DNA of 64,000 nt from the NCBI GenBank assembly GCA_977006965.1, contig OZ345365.1, positions 1,488,001-1,552,000 of the forward strand, given 5' to 3'. Both the position numbers and the translations under genes were made by a program. Below are positions 44,450-54,293 of this stretch, one piece after another. Each line of letters starts with the position of its first letter. The first letter of the stretch is position 1. The notes beneath the pieces are model-generated. The model was not told where the DNA came from. It ran no database searches and saw only the letters and a list, made by a program, of their open reading frames with translations. The stretch comes from Phymatolithon calcareum. Its lineage: Eukaryota; Rhodophyta; Florideophyceae; Hapalidiales.

Positions 44450-44583
44450 CCACAGTACATAAAAGATCGCACAAAAAATGCAGATACTCAAAATGTACAC
44501 AACAACAATCACGGGAGTGCTCTGAGATGAACGTCATTACTAGTGTCGACCCAGGAGCTCTATAACGGCTCCTTCCAATCTAT

Positions 44584-44630
44584 CCACTTTCACTGTAACC
44601 CACGAAATTCGTGGGTTACAGTGAAAGTGG
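44584..44630. repeat. Perfect palindrome, 22-23 bp arms
   Basis: Arms 44584-44606 and 44608-44630 are exact reverse complements with a single central base; the realistic loop is 3 nt. Confidence 0.93.
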
Positions 44631-45445
44631 CACGAATTGTCATCGGCACTTCTAAGAGGAACCAACGGTTAAATGGCAGACACTGACTGACACCCAACGT
44701 ACCGATTAATATTGCTTCAGTTAGTACCCCCTGTTTGAAGGGCGTGCAAACGCCCGCTTCCGTCTGCACTTGAATAGCGATCCTCATCGCATCCTCTGAA
44801 AACAATGAGCCATTGCTCGATAAACACCACAAGGTTGCATTGGCGACGATTTATCTTTTGGACCTCATCGAGAGCATTCAGCCTATAGCTTTCACGATTC
44901 ACAGACTGAGCGATAAGTTTACAACACAATTGAGCTACATGACCGAGTCGAATGTATGTTCCATTCAGCATGCTGAAAACGATATGGATTAAGCGTCTAA
45001 TAATCAGAGAGTCATTAACAAATTCTTCCTCGTCTGTCACGCGCTTTGCAAATGTCTGTTGCAGCTCTTGGAATTGGGGTTACATCTGTGCCATAATTTC
45101 TAGACTATTTCAGCCACCACAGCGCCTAACAGTTTTCAATATTTACGACACACGTGTTCAAGTCCTCTCGGCCAAAGTGCATAGCTATACGTCGTGTGAT
45201 GCATTCGGACGTGATACAGAGCAGTAGGTGCTTCGTGGGCACACCGAGCGGTAGGACCAAATTCAACAACGATCATGCGAAATGCAGAGGACAAAGTTAG
45301 CTCTTAACATCCCAGAGTAAAAAAGTAGAAATAGATGTCCGCTCATTATTCGTTCTCAGCAAAGAGCGCTGTGCATCACTGGGCCAAGCAATAAACTTGC
45401 TTCCCCCTACTACGGCACTTTGATGGAGGGGAGAAGAATAGGGAT

Positions 45446-45650
45446 ATGTGATGTTTTATTTTAAAAGCTCCCAGCACCTCTATTTGAGAAAAAGGGCTCT
45501 TCTCATTCTTCCGAGTCGCTCACACTCTATTCTCCAAAAATCTCCTTAATTAGAATTTTTCTTCCCATGAGGGCCCGAGTGAGTCTTCTGCATTCATATT
45601 CAGTCTCCTGGTTAAGTGTTCGTTGGAGCACTATGAGCTCAATCAAGGCT
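45446..45650 (-). mobile_element. Family A'' LINE, 3' fragment
   Basis: Closest to the A'' copy at 1-309 (shared GAGGGCC, CTGCATTCATATTC, GAGCTCAAT). It ends near 45446 with GGGATATGTGATG in the plus strand, the family A terminus. Confidence 0.75.
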
Positions 45651-47017
45651 ACAGTCGCAAAGCATGTCACCAAGGCTGCTTTTTCTACAGCGTGGCTTTG
45701 TTTGAAATGGTTTCCCTAAGTACACTTCAGACACAGTAACGGCTATGTCTTGAAAAGTCACTACTGTTGTGGTTGTAATCAGGAAGGTCGTGTTCAATCG
45801 GATTCTTGCCAGTTTATTGAACAAGGCGACGCTTGTCTGCCTTAAGTACTAATTTCTACCCACTCGGAACGTACTCTACAATAGTACGGTTACCGGGATA
45901 TTATTGCCTGGGTATCCTTATTAGGGTTCCAGGAAATAACAACACTTGATTAGGGCTCAACAATGTACACGACACAATATAGGTTTCGTGTGCTCCCAAT
46001 TTCGGAGCTCGAGATAAGCATGTGGTCAACGTAATCCATATGCTTGACAGGAAGTAATTGCCGGCGCTTGGAACACATATCTTTTCCGTTTCGTGTAGCG
46101 CTTGTATCACTTCACGACAACTGCTGATAGTATCTGGTGGTGGCAAAGTGTGATAGCTATTCTGTACTATTCGTTCAGAATCAGCGGGTCTACAGGGCCC
46201 CATGAGCTTGTGCTTCAGCTGGAGTTCAATAATTAAGACCCAATGTTTGCATCGTTTTCTTCGCCAATTTCCTCTTCTTCGACTTCTGCAGAAATTCCAC
46301 GAGATGAATAGGCATATCCTGATGCATGTCTATGAGCGCGACATTAGTCCTATCGCGCTTGTCTGGGTATCCCTCCCATTTTATATGAAGATGGGCACGA
46401 CAAGGACAAAATCTCTGACAGAAAAGCTCGGGGTCTTAATGATCGTCATCTTGGTGTGGTGTTCGACTTGCCCGGCTCGGTTCTTTCTCACTTTCTCTGT
46501 AGCTTGCTTGTTGAATTGAACGCGTCTTGAAAAGAGTCGATCTCAAATATCTGCATGGAACGAATATTAGTCAAGTACATCTTGACTGTCTTCTTCCTCT
46601 TATGCACTAGTATGCGCATCACTTCTCGTTTTGGTAGAACTCAGGTCATGACCTCGAGAGGTGATCTTTAAGTGCCATCAGGCTTCATCGGATCTTCGTT
46701 TAGCGTCGTCATGATCATTCCGGAGACTTCAGGCCAGTCTTGAGGTGCCAGTTTCATTTCTGAACGGAGTATCCGGCCCGATTCGATCTCGACTGCGTCA
46801 CTATCCCATGGCGAGTATGCCACCGTAAAGATATGGTGTATCTTGTTGCCTTCTGAGAGATCTGAAATTATCCTATTCTTGAAGTGACTGCCTGGTCGCT
46901 CACCCAGCAATCAATGGGGATGAAGGACCTAATTCAGCGCGACAGCTCTCTTTCCGCATTTTTCGATTTTGCTTCCCTGCAGAGACATGAATGAATTAAT
47001 GAATCCTTTATTCCCCC
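45651..47017. other. No recognised gene; right end belongs to a dispersed repeat
   Basis: 46985-47029 (GAATGAATTAATGAATCCTT then TATTCCCC and GGCTAGCA) resembles the reverse of 8395-8430. It is the target into which the 2A LINE inserted. Confidence 0.4.
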
Positions 47018-47029
47018 AAGAGGCTAGCA
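47018..47029. repeat. TSD of the 2A LINE, left copy (right copy 51247-51258)
   Basis: AAGAGGCTAGCA on both sides. The rightmost bases of the tail (AAAG) could extend or shorten it by one or two bases. Confidence 0.9.
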
Positions 47030-47096
47030 GGTCGCACGAGTTCCGCTTCCACGTAGTGCGACTGGACTGCGAGACATAACACACCTCGTAGACAAA

Positions 47097-47858
47097 ATGG
47101 ATCTCAACTCAGAACTTTGTTCAAATTTGGATACCCAACGGGTCTCTCATACCTGCCCAATCGGGCACACCCCCGCCTTCTTCGACGTTCGCGCGAAAAA
47201 CGCACACTGGTCAAGGCTCATCCTCATCCGAGCAGGTGACGTCGAGACCAACCCAGGTCCGTCACGTATTCTACAACTCAACTGCCGGTCTGTGCGCAAG
47301 GCAGGGCGCGCTTCGCAGCTCGCCAAGCTCGGTCATGACACCAAAGCGGACATTCTGCTGCTATCTGAGACATGGCTCCGATCTAAGGACCCCTCGCCGC
47401 GGATTGCAGGGTTCGGACTCGTCAACCGCGCTGACAGGGACGACGGAACGCTATTAGGTGGCGGCGTGATGACCTATGCTCGTCTTGGTCTCCCCGTAAC
47501 CTGTCAAGGTACGAGACACGGCGACAAAGCTGAAGTGGCGGAACTTGACGTACGGCTCGGAAAATCTGGAAGGTCTATTCCCATATCACACTTCTACATC
47601 TCTCCGGATTCAACATCCCGCTTTCACTGGCAAAATATGGTTCGATCGAATACAATACTATTTGGAGATTGTAATATCCACGGGTCATGGTACCCAGGAA
47701 ACTACGACCCGAATACATCGCAAGTACTGGAGGAGTACCTAGAAGCCACCGGTTGGATAATCCTCAACGACGGCTCGCCTACACTCCTCACCCCAAACGG
47801 CCAGTCAGCAGTCGACATCACGGCATGTACTGGAGCATTCGTGATGGAGTGTCAATAG
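47097..47858 (+). pseudogene. LINE ORF, N-terminal part: 2A-like peptide plus APE-type endonuclease
   Basis: Residues 1-55 end in RAGDVETNPGP, an exact DxExNPGP 2A motif. Ribosome skipping would fall between Gly54 and Pro55 (codon 47259), releasing a short leader. An apurinic-like endonuclease follows: QLNCRSVRK, catalytic Glu in LLSETWL, GDCNIHGSW, and SAVDITACT. TAG at 47856 cuts it just before the final catalytic block FSDHRPIL, which follows in the same frame. The endonuclease would nick target DNA for target-primed reverse transcription. 2A motifs at this position are known from trypanosome L1Tc/Ingi and some metazoan LINEs. Confidence 0.9.
47236..47261 (+). other. 2A-like ribosome-skipping motif
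   Basis: These codons encode AGDVETNPGP (Asp, Glu, Asn-Pro-Gly-Pro all conserved), preceded by the short apolar run LILIR seen in active 2As. Confidence 0.85.
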
Positions 47859-49739
47859 AAAGTCCAGCCACTCACTTTTAGCGACCACCGTCCAATCCTA
47901 CTCACGTTCTCTGCGTTGCATCAAGACCAGAAACGGTTCGGTCGGGCCCGATGGTCTTTGAAAACAGCGGACTGGGACGCATTTTCCGTCAAGGTTGAGG
48001 AGAAGCTTCAAGAGTGGCCTGATAACCAGGTCACAATCGACGAGGACAACAGACGTTTTGTTAAGGCTGTTCTAGCAGGAGCAAAGCACGCTGTACCGCG
48101 GGGAAATCTTAAGGGAAAAATCTGGTGGACAGATGAGTGCGCAACAGCCGTGGAGGAGCGAAGACAGGCGTTCGAATCTTACGAGCGCGACCTATCGCCA
48201 GAGTCTCTCATGGTACTTGCCGAAGTACGAGCTAATACGGACGTGGTCATCGCCGCAGCCAAGCGAGAGTGCTGGCGTGACCTCGCATCAACTGTCCAGG
48301 CGGACCGCAAGGGATGGAAGCTTCTCGCCGCAATCGAGGGCAAACGCCGCGCGAGGGCAACCATTGTCGCAGACTGCCGGAAATCGAACCAAGATATTGC
48401 GGACGACGTTGTCAAGGGATATGTCGCCAGAAACCGGAACAAAGTCAAGGCGCAAGACTTGAAATGGAAACGGAAGTACATGACGGCTGTGGCGAAGGCG
48501 CACACTGAGCTTGGCGAGGTTCCAGAATTTTCTATGCGTGAACTCACAGCAGTCATAAGCGCAATGCCAACACGCACTGCAACTGGTCCGGATATGATAG
48601 AAGTCGAATTCATTCGTCATCTGTCTCCGACGGCCACAAACCGTTTACTGGCTCTAGTTAACAGAAGTTGGCGCGAAGGAACAGTGCCTTCTGCATGGAG
48701 AACAGTGCTACTCATCGGCATACCCAAACCGAATGACCCCACAACCCTCCGGCCAATCTCATTGTCATCAATCATCAGTCGTATTGCTGATCGCCTCATC
48801 GGACTACGCCTAACGGGGTGGATGGAGTCGAAACTTCCCTCCGCACAAGCAGGATTCAGATTATACCGCAGCACCCACGAGCATATAACTGCTATGACAC
48901 AGCGCAGGGGAGACGCATTTTCCCGCCGGCGGAAATGTGCTGCCCTCTTCGTGGACTTCAGCGCTGCATACGATCGGGTTGTTATACCGGCATTACTTGC
49001 AAAAATGGTGAACTTAAACTGTCCCCCAAATATGATTTGCTGGATGAATTCCTACCTGACGGACCGCCGAGCTCGAGGACGACACATCAACACTGTCGGT
49101 CGGTCGCGGGCGCTAGGATGTGGGCTACCGCAAGGGAGCTCTTTATCACTATACATCTCTAATTTAGATGTTCGCCTCGACGACCTAGTTCAATTTAGTT
49201 TCGCAGACGACACCAGCTTCCATGCCACCGGCGAGACCTGGGAAGATGTTATCTCCAAGCTCAATGAGGCCGCCCAGATCCTCTCCCAGCTATGCGGTTA
49301 TTTGCGGATCAAGATCAATGCGCAGAAATGCAAGGTATTGGGATTTGCTGCAGGTGGAAGGTCACCACTGGGAATCATTGACGGCAACGTCAAGATCGAC
49401 GGAGAGAGAATCAAAGCAGTTCCGGCATATAAGTTCCTCGGAGTTAACGTGGACCAACGACTGAGCTTCAAATTGCACTGCAAGGAAGTGAGTCTAAAAC
49501 TCCGGTCCAAGACTCGATTCATCCGAGCGCTTGGAGGGACATCTTGGGCGCCGAGACACCGACCATGGAGGCTTTCCAAAAGAGCTACTGCGAGCCAGTT
49601 GTATTATACGGTGCATCATCCTACGCAGTACATGGCTTCGACTCACACATCAAACAAGTCGAAATCGCACGAAACGACGCAGCGCGAGCGGCCAGCGGCT
49701 GCCTTAAAGCTACGGCAGTTGCCAAGCTTCGGGAACTGA
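47859..49739 (+). pseudogene. LINE ORF, central part: end of endonuclease and reverse transcriptase
   Basis: It continues in the same frame as the endonuclease. FSDHRPILLTF is followed by a linker of about 200 residues and then the RT: TGPDMIEVEFIRHLSP, TLRPISLSSIISRIADRLI, AGFRLYRSTHEHI, CAALFVDFSAAYDRV, GLPQGSSLSLYISNLDVRLD, catalytic FADD (near 49202) and LRIKINAQKCKVLGF. After IRALGGTSW (about 49549) the frame is lost through a one-base deletion, and the last 60 codons of this frame are out of register. All RT catalytic residues are retained. Confidence 0.9.
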
Positions 49740-50851
49740 CAGGGATGCGTAGCCTGCGGGACATCGGGGAGATGGATGCTAATCTTGTTATGGAGAAAGC
49801 ACTTCGACTCGAACCGGGGGCTCCAGTGGCTCGTGCAACCCACTCACGCGAGCTCAAACCAAGACGCAACGTAGGGTCATGGCGGGAATCAAGCGCCTAT
49901 TATCTGGCCGAGAAAGGGATCCTCGCTCTACCACGCAGGGAATTCCACTCGCCAATCGGGAAGGATCGCTCAAGCAACAGGTTTACGACCCTCATAACGC
50001 CTATTTCCGCTAAGGATGAACCGGAGGAGAAGCGCGCCGCCACAGAAGCCTTTATTTTGGAGCGTAATGCAGTGAGAACAGCGGATATCGAAATATGGAC
50101 AAATGGAAGTGTGGGAGAAATACCGCAAGCTCACGTCTGGGATCTGAATCACGGAGAACGCGTCTCCGTAAAATGGGACGAAGGTTGGTACACCGCGACC
50201 TTGAAGAAATTCAACTCTACCGAACATCAGAACCACGACGCAGCGAAACGGTTTGAAGCTCGACACGGCAAGCCGCCGGATGTCCTCTTGGTCTACGACG
50301 ACGGGGACGAGCATGCCTACGAAACGACCCCGACGGCCTCGAAGCAGCGCGTTATCCTATGCGATGAAGATGATGACACACTCGACATATACCGTACAAT
50401 CCCACCGCAGGTCGGTGGTGCGGGCGTTTTGGTACTGCGCGGAGAAGAAGCGATACTGGAAGAAGGGCTGCCCGCTGGGGCCATTGGCTCCTCATTCGAC
50501 GCCGAGGCTTTTGCGGCCGTACACGCATTTCAGGCAGCATCCAGTCTACCGATATCGCGCGGCAGCACTATCCAATGATTCACCGACAGCAAGAGCTGCA
50601 TAGACGCACTCAACGGCCAGCCGCGGATGTTTGGAGAGATGGTTCGGAAACTATGGAATCTTATGGAACAACTCATGGCACAGGAGATTCACATAGAAGG
50701 CATTTGGATACCGAGTCACTGCGGAGTCCCGAAAAATGAGGCTGCTGATGAGCTCGCGCGCCGGGGAATCTCGGAATCAAGCCTTCTATCACATCAAGCG
50801 GTACCTCTCACCATGGAAGCGGCACGATCCATTATCAAACCGCCTTGTTGA
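49550..50851 (+). pseudogene. LINE ORF, RT thumb and RNase H domain with inserted Tudor-like module
   Basis: In the shifted frame the thumb continues (AETPTMEAFQKSYCEPVVLY). RNase H begins at IEIWTNGSVGEI, where the usual first catalytic Asp of WTDGS is Asn. 94 codons of unrelated sequence follow, then GGAGVLVLRGEE and SSFDAEAFAAVHAFQ (catalytic Glu). An in-frame TGA (50576) precedes FTDSKSCIDAL (catalytic Asp). WIPSHCGVPKNEAADELA gives the last Asp and the His loop. A second TGA is at 50849. With D-to-N at the first position the RNase H is probably inactive independent of the stops. Confidence 0.87.
50122..50403 (+). other. In-frame 282-bp insertion encoding a Tudor/Royal-family-like domain
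   Basis: ACCGCA at 50122-50127 is repeated at 50404-50409, exactly 282 bp (94 codons) apart. The two halves of RNase H abut at those points. The inserted peptide reads GERVSVKWDEGWYTATLKKF and, about 30 residues on, DVLLVYDDGDEHAYE: the pattern of a small Tudor-type barrel (aromatic WYTA strand and YDDGD turn). Its frame is intact. Whether it binds methylated histones or Arg-methylated proteins cannot be told from sequence. Confidence 0.7.
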
Positions 50852-51208
50852 AGCAAACCAGTTACCATACCGACACTCCCGGAAGACCTACACATCTCAC
50901 ATAGACGGGCTGAGGTAATACTCAACCAGCTCATAACTAATTTCTGTCCAATCGTCGCCAGCTTTCACCATGGACACAACGAGAATGAGCCACTTCCTCA
51001 TGACCCAATGTGCAAGAAATGCCCGTATGGTGTGAAGGAAAGTGTGGAACATATGATCCTACATTGTTCGGGTCGGGCTGTTAGTCGACGGAAATTCATC
51101 GGCAGAGTTCGGAGCAAAACGGTAGAAGATCTGTGCAGAGAGAAACCTGTAGCGATAATCCAATATTTGAACGAAGAGAACTTGCTCGAGAGCAAGTTTA
51201 GGCGTTAA
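50852..51208 (+). pseudogene. LINE ORF, C-terminal zinc-knuckle region
   Basis: The same frame as RNase H continues through LPEDLHISHRRAEVILNQLI to CKKCPYGVKESVEHMILHC (C-X2-C-X10-H-X4-C), the C-terminal motif typical of Ingi, I and related LINEs. It ends LESKFRR, stop near 51206. The 40890-41095 fragment matches this end. Confidence 0.85.
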
Positions 51209-51258
51209 CTTAAAAATTGACGTCATCTGCAATAAAGAAAGAAAGAAAGAGGCTAGCA

Positions 51259-51540
51259 AGACATGGTTCTATTATTACATCTACTTAGATTATGGCAGGG
51301 CGCTTATCCTGCTTGTTAATTGAACACACGCTTCTTCTCTGTCTGCCGCTCGTTATCAGACGATTCCACCCGAAGCAACTGCGGTGGTTCCACGTTACGC
51401 GAGTCCACGTGTACGACAAGAATGTTGGACTCATTTTTCTTTACAGCTCCCCATCTGCTCTGCTTCAGTAGTGCACTGTAATTAGTTTGGACCCCTTGTG
51501 CAATGCGGAAAACCCACTCCAGAAACAACCCGCGTCAGAA
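51259..51540. other. Right flank of the 2A LINE; unexplained
   Basis: No gene. The part near 51400-51540 continues from the tRNA-like head and may be the body of a SINE. Confidence 0.35.
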
Positions 51541-51555
51541 TCTTAACCGCAAACA

Positions 51556-51640
51556 GGCACACCTGGGATTCGAACCCAGGACTTTCTCTTGGTCGCAACT
51601 TGCGCACCCCCGGAGGCAGTTTACCCACTTTACCACAGGT
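51556..51640 (-). mobile_element. tRNA-derived SINE head (tRNA-like promoter with mismatched acceptor)
   Basis: The minus strand has a Pol III A-box-like TGGTAAAGTGGG and a perfect B-box in the T-arm CTGGGTTCGAATCCCAG, spaced as in a tRNA with a long variable arm. The segment after the T-arm (GTGTGCC) does not pair with the 5' end (GAACCTG), so the acceptor stem is absent. This is a SINE head or tRNA pseudogene rather than a working tRNA. The presumed body runs to about 51400. Confidence 0.55.
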
Positions 51641-51828
51641 TCTGCAGAGACATATCAATGTATATGATGATATACCGTCCTTGATCACCAATGGAGACTG
51701 AACTCGTCAGTTCCAGGACCCATGTATAGAAAGTAGAAATAAAAATCTGGTTTGGTTTGTCAGCATTAACTGTAGATGCGTATGGTCTCGAGACATTGAG
51801 TGCACTCTTCGACTTAAGCCAGTGGATG

Positions 51829-53532
51829 GGGGATATGTGTTGATTTATTTTAAAAGCTCCCAAGGTCTCTCTTGAAGAGTAAGAGGGCCGCTTTCGCACG
51901 ATTTTCTAAGCTCACGTAGTTTGACTATTAAGTATATCCTTGATTCGTATTTCTCTCCCAACAAGTGCTCCAGTGAGTCGCTTACATTCATATTCAATTT
52001 CAGGACTAATCTTGGATGAAGATAGAATGCGTTGGAATGGGACCAGCCCAATCACCGCTGTGACACCAAAGTATGCACCTAGTACTGATTTTCTCCAAAG
52101 AGGTGCTCTATTGAATATCAGCAGTAGGCATCGCAACCGTGTAGACCTTTCTCTTACGCCGAGAACCATCGGTATATTGTTCGAATCAGTTGGTATCTCG
52201 AGCGATCTTCCCTCTTCTTCCTCTGCCCATAACTCAATTATTTCTTTTCGTCGCCCTTTCTTTGAGGCTGAGCCCTCCTTGGCTTTATGGAGAGCTTGCT
52301 GCAGATCTTCATATTTCTTGAGGCACTCTATGTCCTTGGTTACCTCCTTAATGTCTTCATCTCTCCCAGAATACTCATCTGCTTCGTCGAGGCGCTTCTT
52401 CTGTCTCACTAGACTAGCAGAGAACCTTTCTACTTGGTGTCTTCTCCTCATGGCAGGTGGTTCTAGGCGGCGCAGAACTCGGATTCTTCCATGGCGGTGC
52501 TGAGCATATGTCCCAAAAACATACTTGAAGAATAAACCTTCCGCAGATTCGATTGCTGATTGTAATCGCTTTGTCAGAGGCGTCACGTGGAGTGCATACT
52601 CCCGCTTTGGCAAAAGAAGAGACTTGAAGATTCTAATGCATGTCACAGGCTGAAAGCCTCGAACATTGAGTCCAATGTCCCCCAATTTGTGTATGCACCC
52701 CACTGCATTTCGTACTCTTGATAACGCCATGTCGTCTGTTACGCCTTTGTGGTTCATGCTTATACCGAGATACGAGAGCCTCCAAGCTTGATGAAGAACT
52801 CGACCTGCAATGAGGAAGGTGTGTTTCCTGAGTCCCTTGTTTTTAAGGATCTCGCTCTTTCCTGGCTTTGTGTTCCAGATCATACCATTTTCCTTCGCCT
52901 AGGTGCTCGCTATATCAAGTAGCTTCTGCATTCCTTCTCGATCCTTTGATTGCAGCTGGACATCGCCAGCGAACAATTGCGCTGGATTTTCAGAGACGTC
53001 GCTGGGGACATTGGACACCGCTTCCGCGAATGTGTCCATGAACATATTGTACAGGCACGGGCTCAGTGGGGACCCTTGAGGTACTCAACGATCAATAATG
53101 CACAATGTTCTTGTATCATCGCCTGCTGACGTAACCCACGAGGGTTTCAGAACATATGCCAATCCTTGTTATTTCGTCGGGTAGCTTCTGCTCGAGTCTT
53201 TTCATGAGGATGTCTCGTGGCACCCTGTCATATGCTGCAGAGAGGTCAAGAACCGCGACAAAAGGATGCCCATCTTTCATGGCACATGTTGCACGAAGTA
53301 TCGCAATATATGTGCTTTTGTCTTTTCGGAAACCTAGCTCGGCACTGTTGTAACGGTATTGTTCCCTTATGTATGAGTCGAGTGCGGAATAGATGATTTT
53401 CCTGGCTTGACTTAATAGCGATATAGGTCTGTAGTTCGCTGCAACATGGGGTGGGCCTTTCTTGTACAGAGGGATCAGAGTAGCTTGACGCAACGCTCGC
53501 GGAAGACATTTGAGCCTCCCACATGTCTCCCA
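51829..53532 (-). mobile_element. Family A' LINE, 1.7-kb 5'-truncated copy
   Basis: The 14-bp TSD TAAGCCAGTGGATG is at 51815-51828 and 53533-53546. The minus-strand ORF begins RLKCLPRALRQATLIPLYKK (about 53520), runs through the palm (LDLSAAYDRVPRDILMKRLE), has a frameshift near 53165, and resumes with VPQGSPLSP. The catalytic box reads FAGD instead of FADD (near 52970). TAG 52901-52899 is shared with the A' copy at 16774-18775. The last 323 codons (52883-51912) are open. The 3' end is CACATATCCCC. Confidence 0.93.
51912..52883 (-). pseudogene. Family A' LINE ORF, C-terminal 323 codons
   Basis: Open frame from IWNTKPGKSEILKNKGLRKH through GCIHKLGDIGLNVRGFQPVT, the MRRRHQVERF segment and ECKRLTGALVGREIRIKDIL. 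It is homologous to residues 491-814 of the intact family A protein. It lies directly after the shared TAG. Confidence 0.85.
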
Positions 53533-53546
53533 TAAGCCAGTGGATG

Positions 53547-54149
53547 CAACTATGCACATATTCTGGCATTGTGCTCCACTTGAACTTTTCCTTCATCATG
53601 AATCCACACTTGGTGTCATGATGACATCAAGTGTGGATTCCGTTCCGCAGTGTCCTGCATTTCCGCAATGCACAATAATTAGAGCCCGCAATTGCAAGTC
53701 ATCATCTTAATCCGGTATGCACATGTGATCATTGATCGACAATGGTCTGCCATCATTCCGCGTCGCTTCGTGTAGTCTGGAGCGATCTTGCAAGTTCCTT
53801 ATCGTCTCGACCATCGAGACGATAAGGAACTCGCAAGATCGAGCTTCGAATAGCCCTCGATGATCGAGGGCTATTCGAAACTCTTGTTAAGCGGCGACTG
53901 CATTAAATTCTGTTCAATGAGAGTGTGTGATATCCGTTTGATTGCCATTCCATTCCGCGATATCCGCGGTACTAACATGTCATCACGTCAGCCATGACGT
54001 TTTCGTATCCATCGATGTGATCTATGGTGTACTGGTAAGGTGAGTGATAGAGCACCCATCACTGTACCTTTGCCATGTGGTGTCTCCCAAGGAATGGATC
54101 TATACCAGACGGGTTGAAAACAAACAACCTTTCTGTGGTCTGTAAACTG
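53547..54149. repeat. Intergenic block with three consecutive strong hairpins
   Basis: Hairpin 1: arms 53600-53619 and 53621-53640 (20 bp, one mismatch). Hairpin 2: arms 53783-53810 and 53814-53841 (28 bp, one mismatch, 3-nt loop). Hairpin 3: arms 53845-53861 and 53863-53879 (17 bp, perfect). Stem sequences are unrelated to each other. No gene. Confidence 0.9.
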
Positions 54150-54293
54150 GGATATGTGTTGATTTATTTTAAAAGCTCCCAAGGCCTCTCTTCAAGAGCA
54201 ACAGGGACGCTTTCGCACGATTTTCTAAGCTAAAGTAGTTTGACTATTCAGTATATCCTTGATTCGTATTTCTCTCCCAACATGTGCTCTAGT
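54150..54293 (-). mobile_element. Family A' LINE, 144-bp 3' fragment
   Basis: The plus strand begins GGGATATGTGTTGATTTATT, the reverse of the A' 3' end, and runs to CATGTGCTCTAGTG in the last codons of the ORF. TSD not clear. Confidence 0.82.

Larger units (their letters stand above)
42725..45445. other. No recognised gene
   Basis: It contains a truncated family D relic (44415-44449), a strong palindrome (44584-44630) and overlapping short ORFs. An open minus frame at 43062-43439 has no recognisable motif. Confidence 0.4.
47030..51246 (+). mobile_element. Full-length Ingi/L1Tc-like LINE with N-terminal 2A peptide, endonuclease, RT, RNase H (with Tudor-like insert) and C-terminal zinc motif
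   Basis: The TSD AAGAGGCTAGCA is at 47018-47029 and 51247-51258. About 67 bp of 5' UTR precedes the ATG at 47097, and the 3' end reads CAATAAAGAAAGAAAGAAAG. Domain order fits the I/Ingi superclade: 2A, APE endonuclease, RT, RNase H, CCHC. The single ORF is broken by TAG 47856-47858, a one-base loss near 49550, TGA 50576-50578 and TGA 50849-50851, but every domain is otherwise readable, so it is a recent death. Tudor-like DNA at 50122-50409 interrupts RNase H in frame. Confidence 0.92.

Noticed and set aside
51556-51640. Functional tRNA gene
   Set aside because: Acceptor stem halves do not pair and no clear anticodon stem-loop; better explained as a SINE head.
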